This document shows positions 16,422 to 23,297 of a stretch of 64,000 bases of DNA, in pieces (position 1 is the first letter of the stretch; every line of letters begins with the position of its first letter). The stretch spans positions 744,001 through 808,000 of the forward strand of contig NZ_CP104272.1 in the NCBI RefSeq assembly GCF_025244865.1, written 5' to 3'. Source of the stretch: Arthrobacter sp. zg-Y1110. GTDB lineage: Bacteria; Actinomycetota; Actinomycetes; Actinomycetales; Micrococcaceae. A program made the translations under genes and the position numbers. The notes under the pieces are model-generated. The model ran no database searches. It was not told where the DNA came from and saw only the letters and a list, made by a program, of their open reading frames with translations.

Positions 16422-17003
16422 CTAGCTGAGCTGCACGCCGAAATCGGTGGCGATGCCGGCCAGGCCGGTGGCGTAGCCCTGGCCGACGGCCTTGAACTTC
16501 CACTCGCCGTTGTTGCGGTACACCTCGGCGAAGATCATGGAGGTCTCCGGCGCGGCGTCCTCGCTCAGATCGAAGCGGACAATTTCGCTGTCGTTGTCCT
16601 GGTTGATGACGCGGCAGTACGCTCCGCGGACCTGGCCGAAGTTCTGGTTACGAGCCTCCGCCTGGTCGATGGAAACGACAATGACCACGCGGTCGACGTC
16701 GGCGGCCATCTGCGTCAGGTCGATCAGGATCTGCTCGTCATCACCTTCGCCGGCGCCGGAACGGTTGTCGCCCAGGTGGGTGACGGAGCCGTCCTTGGCA
16801 GCGGGCTGGTTGTAGAAGATGAAGTCGTCGGAGGAGCGCACCTTGCCGTTGGCTGCGATCATCAGCGCCGAGGCATCCAGGTCGAAGGGTTCACCCGTGG
16901 TGGTGCGCGGGTCCCAGCCCAGGCCGACTACGGCTTTCTGGAGTCCGGGATCGGTTTTGGTGAGGGAAAGGTTGTTGCCCTTGGTGAGGGTCAGTCCTGC
17001 CAT
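16422..17003 (-). CDS. terD: TerD-family calcium-binding stress protein (copy 3)
   Basis: 193 residues from ATG 17003, which follows AAGGAG. The family signature is complete: LTLTKGNNLSLTK at the start, AVVGLGWDPR, DLDASALM, the calcium loop GDNRSGAGEGDDEQILIDL, and the end GQGYATGLAGIATDFGVQL. It is about 75 per cent identical by eye to the next copy at 17032-17613, pointing to a tandem duplication. TerD proteins bind calcium and are linked to resistance to tellurite, colicins and phage. Confidence 0.93.
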   Translation of the reverse strand: MAGLTLTKGNNLSLTKTDPGLQKAVVGLGWDPRTTTGEPFDLDASALMIAANGKVRSSDDFIFYNQPAAKDGSVTHLGDNRSGAGEGDDEQILIDLTQMAADVDRVVIVVSIDQAEARNQNFGQVRGAYCRVINQDNDSEIVRFDLSEDAAPETSMIFAEVYRNNGEWKFKAVGQGYATGLAGIATDFGVQLS

Positions 17004-17031
17004 GCTGTTCAGCTCCTTGTAGACGTGGGGA

Positions 17032-17613
17032 TTAGTCGAGGGCGATGCCGAAGTCGGTGGCAACCCCGTACAGCCCGGACGCGTAGCCCTGGCCGATGGC
17101 GCGGAACTTCCACTCTCCGCGGTTGCGGTAAATCTCGGCGAAAATCATGCAGGTTTCCGCTGCGGCGTCCTCACTGAGGTCGTAGCGGACCACCTCTGCG
17201 TCGGTGTCCTGGTTGACCACCCGGCAGTACGCATCGCGCACCTGCCCGAAGTTCTGGTGCCGCGCTTCGGCCTGGTCGATGGAGACCACAATGACCACGC
17301 GGTCGACGTCGTCGGTCAGGATGCTGAGGTCAATCAGGATCTGCTCGTCGTCGCCGTCGCCCTGGCCGGTGCGGTTATCGCCCAGGTGGACCACCGAGCC
17401 GTCCTTGGCGGACAGCTGGTTGTAGAAAATGAAGTCGTCCTGGGAGCGCACCTTGCCGTCGGCTCCGAGCAGCAGTGCGGAGGCGTCCAGATCGAACGGA
17501 TCTCCGCTGGTGGTGCGCGGATCCCAGCCCAGGCCGATCAGGGCCCGTTCCAGGCCCGGGTCAGCCTTGGTGAGGGAAAGGTTGCTTCCTTTGGAAAGTG
17601 TCAGGCCGGACAA
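17032..17613 (-). CDS. terD: TerD-family calcium-binding stress protein (copy 2)
   Basis: 193 residues, starting at a TTG six bases after AAGGAG. It has LTLSKGSNLSLTK, ALIGLGWDPR, DLDASALLL, the calcium loop GDNRTGQGDGDDEQILIDL and the usual C-terminus GQGYASGLYGVATDFG. It is nearly colinear with the gene at 16422-17003. The 28-base gap between them also keeps similar spacing, in line with a recent duplication. Part of the Ter operon. Confidence 0.93.
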   Translation of the reverse strand: MSGLTLSKGSNLSLTKADPGLERALIGLGWDPRTTSGDPFDLDASALLLGADGKVRSQDDFIFYNQLSAKDGSVVHLGDNRTGQGDGDDEQILIDLSILTDDVDRVVIVVSIDQAEARHQNFGQVRDAYCRVVNQDTDAEVVRYDLSEDAAAETCMIFAEIYRNRGEWKFRAIGQGYASGLYGVATDFGIALD

Positions 17614-17641
17614 GGTGCTCTCCTTACGGACGGGCGGGTGG

Positions 17642-18232
17642 TTAGAGCGAGCGGGCTGCGGTGGGAATCAGGTCCATTACGGTACGGCCCTGGGCGCGTT
17701 CGCCGATGGCCTTGAAGCTCCAGCCGGAACCTTCGCGGCCCACCTTGGCCATAACCATGGCCGTGTGGGTGCCGGCGTCGGTCAGCTGGTAGCGGGCGAT
17801 TTCCGGGCTGCCGGGCGTGGAGTCGTCGATCAGGCGGCAGAAGGCGTTCTGCACCTGGTCGAAGGTCTGCCGGCTGTAGCTGGAGATCACGAACACGATG
17901 TTCTGCACAGCGGGGGAGACGGCTGCCAGGTTCACCAGGATGACCTCGTCGTCGCCCTCGCCGGCGCCGGTGAGGTTGTCGCCGGTGTGCTTGGTGGAGC
18001 CGTCCTTGCTGGCGAGCTGGCCGTACCAGACCTGGTCAACAGCGTTGCCGTTGGCGTCGAAGAAAATGGCCGAGGCATCGAGGTCCACTTCCGCGGTCTT
18101 CTTGCCGCCGAACAGGCCGCGCTTGACCGGGGCAGCGGAATCCCAGCCCAGTCCCAGTCGGGTCTTGCTCAGCGCTCCGCCGTCCTTCTTCGTCAGTGAC
18201 AGCGACTGACCTTTTTCCAGGCTCAGGCCCAT
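17642..18232 (-). CDS. TerD-family protein (copy 1, TerZ-like)
   Basis: 196 residues with LSLEKGQSLSLTKKDG at the start, LGLGWD, DLDASAIFF, the calcium loop GDNLTGAGEGDDEVILVNL and IGERAQGRTVMDLIPTAARSL at the end. A small insertion (KRGLFGGKK, about residues 36-44) and the different C-terminus set it apart from the other copies and make it nearer the TerZ/TerX side of the family. It starts 12 bases after terC stops, the first TerD copy in the operon. Confidence 0.9.
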   Translation of the reverse strand: MGLSLEKGQSLSLTKKDGGALSKTRLGLGWDSAAPVKRGLFGGKKTAEVDLDASAIFFDANGNAVDQVWYGQLASKDGSTKHTGDNLTGAGEGDDEVILVNLAAVSPAVQNIVFVISSYSRQTFDQVQNAFCRLIDDSTPGSPEIARYQLTDAGTHTAMVMAKVGREGSGWSFKAIGERAQGRTVMDLIPTAARSL

Positions 18233-18244
18233 GATTCTCCCTCG

Positions 18245-19357
18245 TTAGTTTGTGTAGACAGGATCTTTTGATGCACCGGCGGACTTCGCTGCGCGCTTGT
18301 TGCGCACAATCGAGGAGGTCAGCGACGCGAGGATGAAGACCACGCCGATCAGGCCGGTGATGACCTCGTTGATTTCGATCTCGATGGTGAGCAGGAGGAT
18401 GGTCGCCAAGGCGCCGATGGCCCAGTGGGCACCGTGGTCCAGGTAAACGAACTCGTCCAGGGTGCCCTGCTTCACGAGGAACACGGTCAGGGACCGGACG
18501 AAGATCGCACCGATGAGGCCAAGGCCCAGGGCAATGATGATCGGGTCCGAGGTGATGGCGAAGGCGCCGATGACGCCGTCGAAGGAGAAGGACGCGTCAA
18601 TGACTTCCAGGTAGAGGAAGAGCATGAAGGCGGCCTTGCCGGTGGCCTTCACCAGGGCGCCGTTGCCGGACTTCGGGGCACGTGCCTCGACGTCGTCGGC
18701 ATCGAAGTCCCCGTCGCCGTCGACGTCGAACATGTCACCCAGGCCGGTAACCAGCAGGTAGGTGATCAGGCCGGCGGCGCCGGCAACGAAGACGTCAGTG
18801 GTGTGGGAGGGGTCCGAGAGGGCACCGGCGGCCAGCAGGGCACCGAGGCCGACGATCAGGGAGGCGCCGTTGATCTTGCCGACCTTGGCGAACGGGGTTT
18901 CCAGCCAGCGCAGCCAGCGGATGTCGCGGTCTTCGAACATGAAGTCCAGGAAGATCATCAGCAGGAACAGGCCGCCGAAGGAGGCGATCTGCGGGTGGGC
19001 TTCATGCAGGAGGTAGCCGTAGCTGCCGGGCTCGTCCGGATCGCCCTTTTCGAGGGCCAGCTGCAGGGCTTCGATCGGGTTGATGCTGGCGGTGACGCCC
19101 ACAATCACCAGCGGGAAGACGATGCGCATACCAACGACGGCGATGAGGATGCCCACGGTGAGGAACATCTTCTGCCAGAAGGGGCTCATTTTTTCGAGGA
19201 TGCGCGCGTTGACCACGGCATTATCGAAGCTAAGGCTGATTTCGAGAACGCCCAGGATGGCGCAGAGGATGAGTGCCTCTACCCCGCCGTAGAAGAACGC
19301 CGTTACCAGCGCGGCGGCCGTTATTACAAACGACCAACCGAAAGTTTTGAAAAACAC
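18245..19357 (-). CDS. terC: TerC/DUF475 integral membrane protein
   Basis: 370 residues, starting at GTG 19357. About nine membrane helices. Two conserved acidic motifs lie within membrane segments, EISLSFDNAVVNARIL (about 39-54) and EVIDASFSFDGVIGAF, as expected of TerC proteins, which are thought to export or sense metal ions. In a loop at 211-222, DVDGDGDFDADD has every coordinating position of an EF-hand loop, a striking feature in an operon of calcium-binding TerD proteins. First gene of the operon. An AAGGAG lies about 13 bases upstream, slightly far. Confidence 0.9.
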   Translation of the reverse strand: MFFKTFGWSFVITAAALVTAFFYGGVEALILCAILGVLEISLSFDNAVVNARILEKMSPFWQKMFLTVGILIAVVGMRIVFPLVIVGVTASINPIEALQLALEKGDPDEPGSYGYLLHEAHPQIASFGGLFLLMIFLDFMFEDRDIRWLRWLETPFAKVGKINGASLIVGLGALLAAGALSDPSHTTDVFVAGAAGLITYLLVTGLGDMFDVDGDGDFDADDVEARAPKSGNGALVKATGKAAFMLFLYLEVIDASFSFDGVIGAFAITSDPIIIALGLGLIGAIFVRSLTVFLVKQGTLDEFVYLDHGAHWAIGALATILLLTIEIEINEVITGLIGVVFILASLTSSIVRNKRAAKSAGASKDPVYTN

Positions 19358-19668
19358 TCTGCTTGCAGCTCCTTCAGTTCCTGCGCGCAGCCGGTGGGGG
19401 CGGAAAGGGCAAAAACTAGGTAGAGGATGGCTTCATCCGAATCGAATTAGGCTTCAGTATGTCGCACCCCGGACACCGCGGGCAACTACCGGCGGTGACG
19501 TTCGCGGAGAGGGTAGAGCCAGGGGAGTGCAGGGCGCCAGAGCGGCGGCCGACTGCGGCAGTGGGTTGAGTCCCTTGACGAGGCGGCGGCGATTGGGCGG
19601 CGGCCCTCGTGGTCTGAAAGAATAATGGAAAGCCTGCTTACTCAGGCACCCGTTTGAAGGAGGACTGC
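19358..19668. promoter_or_regulatory. Divergent control region of the ter operon and an LRV gene
   Basis: 311 bases without a gene. It should hold the ter promoter on the minus strand and a promoter for 19669 on the plus strand. GGCTTCA occurs at 19429-19435 and 19450-19456, exactly 21 bases apart (two helical turns), in the least GC-rich part of the region. I see no clean -35/-10 pair, so the promoters are not placed. The stretch 19480-19610 is GC-rich and shows no structure I can interpret. Confidence 0.4.
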
Positions 19669-19977
19669 ATGCAGGACGAAAAGTTTGGGAACGGAAATCC
19701 GGAACCGGTTATGAACATTCCGGCAGCAGACGTCGTCAACGGCGGAGCATCCGCCGCTCCGCCCGCGCAGGTGGACCCCGCCGAGGTTGCCATCCTTGCC
19801 GAGGCCGAAGATCCGGGTACCGACCCGCTCCGGCTGCAGGAACTGGCCACCGACTATCCGCTGGCCCGCCCCGCGGTGGCCGCCAACCCCGCTGCCGGCC
19901 CGGAGCTGCTTTCCTGGCTCGGCGCACTTGGCGACGCCGGCGTGAACGAAGCACTGGCGCGCCGCGGCGGCCGCTAG
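19669..19977 (+). CDS. Small protein with variant leucine-rich domain
   Basis: 102 residues from ATG 19669, which follows AAGGAGG. The first 40 residues are flexible. The rest (LRLQELATDYPLARPAVAAN ... LLSWLGALGDAGVNEALARR) is a variant leucine-rich repeat unit of helical turns. The same unit ends the membrane protein at 25807-27969. No signal peptide is seen, so it is likely cytoplasmic. Function unknown; such modules usually bind proteins. Confidence 0.75.
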   Translation: MQDEKFGNGNPEPVMNIPAADVVNGGASAAPPAQVDPAEVAILAEAEDPGTDPLRLQELATDYPLARPAVAANPAAGPELLSWLGALGDAGVNEALARRGGR

Positions 19978-19991
19978 CCTCCACTCCACCG

Positions 19992-20032
19992 GGAACGTCC
20001 CGCTGCACGAAGTCGATGCGGCGGGACGTTCC
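19992..20032. terminator. Bidirectional hairpin between convergent genes
   Basis: GGAACGTCCCGC and GCGGGACGTTCC pair over 12 bases with a 17-base loop. It lies between the stop codons of the plus-strand LRV gene and minus-strand rskA, so it can end both transcripts. A short GTTT follows on the plus strand. Confidence 0.7.
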
Positions 20033-20047
20033 GTTTAAAGGGCAAGC

Positions 20048-20806
20048 CTAGATCTCGGCGACGGCCACCAGCGGCAACGTAGGCGTGGAGGACCCGCCCG
20101 CAGGCTCAACCGTCAGGGCCACGGCTCCGGCCTTGGCGACGTCGCCGCTGAGCCAGACGCTGACGTCCCCTCCGGAAAAGTGCGTATCCGGAATGGGAGT
20201 CTCGCCCTCGAGCAGCCAGAGCTGGTACTCCCGTCCCTCGCCGGGATCGGGCAGGGTGTCCGCGACGAACAAGGCGGCATCCTCCTCCCGCGAAACAACC
20301 AGGGTGGCCGCTTGGCCGTTGACGTCGACGCGCTGCGTGGCGACATCCGGTGCGGCCAGCAGCCGGGTTTCCCGGTCCTGTTCCTGAGCTGCCTGCTGTT
20401 CCTGCTCGCGCTGCTCCGACTGGACCCCCAGGTTCCAGCCGGCCAGGCCGATTCCGGGGAGCAGGACGGCAGCCGCTGCGGCGGCCAGGAGCCGACGCCC
20501 GCGCCGTCGTCGTCGTTCGTCCAGGGAGACGATGACGGCGGCCGGCCCCGTCCGGGGGCCAGGCAGCGGCTGGGTGCCGTGGATGGAAGACAGCACGGAG
20601 CTGCGCAGGGCAGGCGGGGGAGTCTGGGCCGTCTCCGCAGCAAGGCCGGCGGTGACTTCGGCATATTCGGCGACCTCCGCCTGGCAGCGGGGGCAGTCCG
20701 CCAGATGCTGTTCGAATTCTTCGCGCTCGGCCGGCTCCAGGGCGTCCACGGCATACAGCGGGGCGAGCTCATGGAGGTGCCCGGCGTTCTGGCTGTGCTG
20801 GTTCAT
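20048..20806 (-). CDS. rskA: Anti-sigma factor RskA
   Basis: 252 residues. The N-terminal anti-sigma domain carries the zinc-type motif His34-x3-Cys38-x2-Cys41 (HLADCPRC). One membrane helix lies at about 104-125 after a run of Arg, and the outside domain (about 135-252) has the RskA C-terminal pattern, including EYQLWLLEG. It should hold SigK at the membrane until a signal triggers proteolysis. It overlaps sigK by 4 bases (ATGA), the usual coupled pair. Confidence 0.93.
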   Translation of the reverse strand: MNQHSQNAGHLHELAPLYAVDALEPAEREEFEQHLADCPRCQAEVAEYAEVTAGLAAETAQTPPPALRSSVLSSIHGTQPLPGPRTGPAAVIVSLDERRRRRGRRLLAAAAAAVLLPGIGLAGWNLGVQSEQREQEQQAAQEQDRETRLLAAPDVATQRVDVNGQAATLVVSREEDAALFVADTLPDPGEGREYQLWLLEGETPIPDTHFSGGDVSVWLSGDVAKAGAVALTVEPAGGSSTPTLPLVAVAEI

Positions 20807-21420
20807 GACTGTCCCCCCAATGCCGAGCGAAGCTTCTTCAACCCGTCACGGATCCGTGCTTTGGCTGTGCCCAACGGGATATCCAGGCGCAGGGCAACCT
20901 CCTGATAGGTGAATCCCTGGTAGTAGGCCAAGGCAACGGCTTCGCGTTGGAGCGGGGTGAGGGTGCTCAACCCGTTCTGCACCTCGTGGGTTTTCATCCC
21001 CTGCTCCACTTCCTGCCATGTCTGGTCCACTGGCGTTCCCGTCCGTTGGTCCTCATAGGTCTGTTCCCGCTCCCGTTCACGGGCCACCTGGCGCACCCGG
21101 TCCACTGCCCTGCGGTGGGCAAGGGTGCATAACCATGCCAGCACTGTCCCGCGCGTCGGGTCGAAACGTGCGGACTGCTGCCAGGCCATCAGATAGACCT
21201 CCTGGACAACTTCGGCCGCGATTTCCGGAGACCTGGTCACCCGTACCGCCAGCCCGTACACCTTGGCAGAGGTGGCGTCATACAGGGCCGCGAAACTGGT
21301 TTCGTCACCTTCGCCGCAGCGGCGCACCAGATCGGCGAGCCCGACCCCTCGGTCCTCCTGCCGGTCTTCCGGTGCAGGCCGAGCAGTGAAATCCGTCGGG
21401 CCGGTTCCCGAGTCAGTCAT
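20803..21420 (-). CDS. sigK: ECF sigma factor SigK
   Basis: 205 residues from ATG 21420, which has GGGAG about 5 bases upstream. Region 2 includes EVVQEVYLMAWQQSARFDP, and region 4 is a helix-turn-helix around YQGFTYQEVALRLDIPLGTA. This matches the SigK group, which directs envelope and secreted-protein genes under control of RskA. A longer in-frame start at 21501 has a poor ribosome site. A SigK-like promoter 120 bases upstream on the same strand suggests autoregulation. Confidence 0.92.
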   Translation of the reverse strand: MTDSGTGPTDFTARPAPEDRQEDRGVGLADLVRRCGEGDETSFAALYDATSAKVYGLAVRVTRSPEIAAEVVQEVYLMAWQQSARFDPTRGTVLAWLCTLAHRRAVDRVRQVAREREREQTYEDQRTGTPVDQTWQEVEQGMKTHEVQNGLSTLTPLQREAVALAYYQGFTYQEVALRLDIPLGTAKARIRDGLKKLRSALGGQS

Positions 21421-21540
21421 GGGCTCCCACAGGTCATCCCTTCGACGACGGCCCCCGGCCGCGGCAACGGACGGGGAGATGTTCGCTGAGAACACTGTCA
21501 TACTTTCGCACCGCGCAGATACCGAGTCTCCATACCCAGT

Positions 21541-21567
21541 GTTCGCAGCGGGGCCGCCGATGGATGG
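21541..21567 (-). promoter_or_regulatory. Candidate SigK promoter for sigK-rskA
   Basis: On the minus strand, CCATCC (21562-21567), a 15-base spacer and GCGAAC (21541-21546) resemble the CCATCC/CCGAAT-type promoter reported for mycobacterial SigK. It faces sigK and would make the operon self-activating. Confidence 0.6.
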
Positions 21568-21630
21568 GTGATCCCCTCATCTCCCGGGACAAGTAGCCCG
21601 CGCCGATTTCAAAGTAATTTGCCTCACGAC

Positions 21631-21657
21631 CCATCCGGGAACGGATCGGCTCCGAAC
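21631..21657 (+). promoter_or_regulatory. Candidate SigK promoter for the CHRD-sortase genes
   Basis: CCATCC (21631-21636), a 15-base spacer and CCGAAC (21652-21657) lie 66 bases before the CHRD gene. Hexamers and spacer match the divergent site at 21541-21567, which argues that both are real and read by the same sigma factor. Confidence 0.65.
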
Positions 21658-21722
21658 CTTCCATGTCTAACGACCGATGCACGCACCTCGATGTGCACAC
21701 CGACACGACGAAGGAACCGATC

Positions 21723-22496
21723 ATGAACAAGAAGATGCGCCTGCTTGCCGTTCCCACCCTGGCCCTGGGTGCGCTGGCCCTTTCGACGGGTCCCGCCATG
21801 GCCCATGGCGAAGACTCCTGGTCGAGCCAGGCCACGCTGAACACCATGAATAATTCCGGCACCACCGGACAGGCCATGGTGGACGTCCACGGCACCGAGG
21901 CCAAGGTAACGGTCAACGTCTCCGGTGCGGCGGAGACCTTCATGGACGGTCCCTTCCCGCACGCCCAGCACATCCACATCGCCGCCCAGGGTGTCTGCCC
22001 GGGTCCCGACGCCGACACCGACGGCGACGGCGTCGTCAACACCACCGAGGGACACCCGTTCTACGGCCACATCGGCAACTCGCTTACCACCGAGGGTGAC
22101 ACCAGTGCGGACTCCGCACTGGCCGTCGATCGTTTCCCGGGCGGATCCGCGTACACCTACGAGCGCACCTTCGAACTGACTCCCGAGACCGCAGCATCCC
22201 TGAAGGACGGGTCCGCGGTAGTGGTAGTCCATGGAGTGGATCCCGCGTTGATGCCCGCCGCCGCAGCGGAGAAGATGTCCGACCTCGACGAGACGCTGCC
22301 TGCCGCAGCGACCCTTCCCGCGGCCTGCGGCACCCTTACCGGTTCGCAGATGGATGCGATGCCCGAAGGCGGAGCTGACACCGGGGTGGAGGCAGCAGCC
22401 GGCAACGGCAACTCCGCCGGAATTGCCGTAGCCGGCGCCGGTGTCCTGGCCCTGGCCGGTGGGGCGATGGCTATCCGCCGTCGTGCCAACGCCTAA
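21723..22496 (+). CDS. Secreted CHRD-type surface protein with sorting-like tail
   Basis: 257 residues from ATG 21723. A signal peptide ends near ALSTGPAMA (about residue 27). A CHRD-like domain follows, with HAQHIHIAAQG and later VVVVHGVDPALMP. A loop DADTDGDGVVNTTEG (97-110) looks like a calcium-binding thrombospondin-type loop. The end is a cell-wall-sorting layout: PEGGADTG (214-221), a hydrophobic helix (232-250) and RRR, but without a true LPxTG. The class F sortase 29 bases downstream is the obvious partner. A SigK-like promoter precedes it. Confidence 0.85.
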   Translation: MNKKMRLLAVPTLALGALALSTGPAMAHGEDSWSSQATLNTMNNSGTTGQAMVDVHGTEAKVTVNVSGAAETFMDGPFPHAQHIHIAAQGVCPGPDADTDGDGVVNTTEGHPFYGHIGNSLTTEGDTSADSALAVDRFPGGSAYTYERTFELTPETAASLKDGSAVVVVHGVDPALMPAAAAEKMSDLDETLPAAATLPAACGTLTGSQMDAMPEGGADTGVEAAAGNGNSAGIAVAGAGVLALAGGAMAIRRRANA

Positions 22497-22525
22497 GACT
22501 GACCGTAGCTGAAGCGTCGATTCCC

Positions 22526-23182
22526 ATGACGGCATCCCGCCCCGGCCGCCGCGCAGGACTGATGTCCTGCGCGGCGGCCGCGCTTCTCCTGCTCTCCGGA
22601 TGCAGCGGCACGGCCGCGCCGGAGACCGGAGCACCGACAACCACCACAACGACGGCGGCTGCCCCGGCTGCCACGGCCGCCGCGTCAAGCCAGCCTGCAG
22701 CCCCGCAGGCTGACGCTCCTCCGGTGCTTTCCCCCTCCGCGCCGGTGTCCTTATCTATCCCGGCCACCGGCACCGAATCCCGGCTCCTGCATCTTGGACT
22801 GCGGGAGGACGGTTCCCTCGAGGTTCCGCCGGAGCCTCCCGGTTCGCCGGCGAGCTGGTACACGGGCTCGCCCACCCCGGGGGAACGCGGCCCCGCCGTG
22901 CTGCTGGGGCATGTCAACGCCACCGGCGGCGGCGAGGGAGTCTTTGCCGGCCTGCGGAACCTGTCGCCCGGCGACCGGCTCGAAATTGCCCGGGAAGACG
23001 GGAGCACTGCGGTCTTCTCGGTAGACCGGGGAGAGCAATACGGCAAGGACGAGTTTCCTACGCTCGCGGTGTACGGCAATACCGCCGGTGCAGAGCTGCG
23101 CCTGATCACCTGCGACGGTTTCGACCCTGCCACCGGAACCTTCGACGACAACTACGTTGTCTACGCCAGTCTCAGCCGGTGA
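22526..23182 (+). CDS. Class F sortase, lipobox at the N-terminus
   Basis: 218 residues. The sortase core is at about 75-218, with catalytic His129 in VLLGHVN, Cys196 in LRLITCDG and a nearby Arg192. The short domain without extra modules fits actinobacterial class F. The N-terminus has a hydrophobic stretch ending LLLSGC (Cys26), a plausible lipobox, so it may be held by lipid rather than a membrane helix. A Thr/Ala/Pro linker joins this to the core. It should join secreted proteins, such as the CHRD protein upstream, to the wall. Confidence 0.9.
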   Translation: MTASRPGRRAGLMSCAAAALLLLSGCSGTAAPETGAPTTTTTTAAAPAATAAASSQPAAPQADAPPVLSPSAPVSLSIPATGTESRLLHLGLREDGSLEVPPEPPGSPASWYTGSPTPGERGPAVLLGHVNATGGGEGVFAGLRNLSPGDRLEIAREDGSTAVFSVDRGEQYGKDEFPTLAVYGNTAGAELRLITCDGFDPATGTFDDNYVVYASLSR

Positions 23183-23297
23183 ACCTGCCCCCAGCCTGAC
23201 CCCAGCCCGTGCTAGGGTCTAGTGCCGTACGTATCTGTTGGCTCGGGGGGACCATCACTTACTCCTTCCGGGTCCTTGCTGACATCCTGGGGGAGTC

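Noticed and set aside
15036..17177. A 713-codon plus-strand frame opposite telA and the terD genes.
   Set aside because: Composition is typical of antisense frames and the minus-strand genes are certain.
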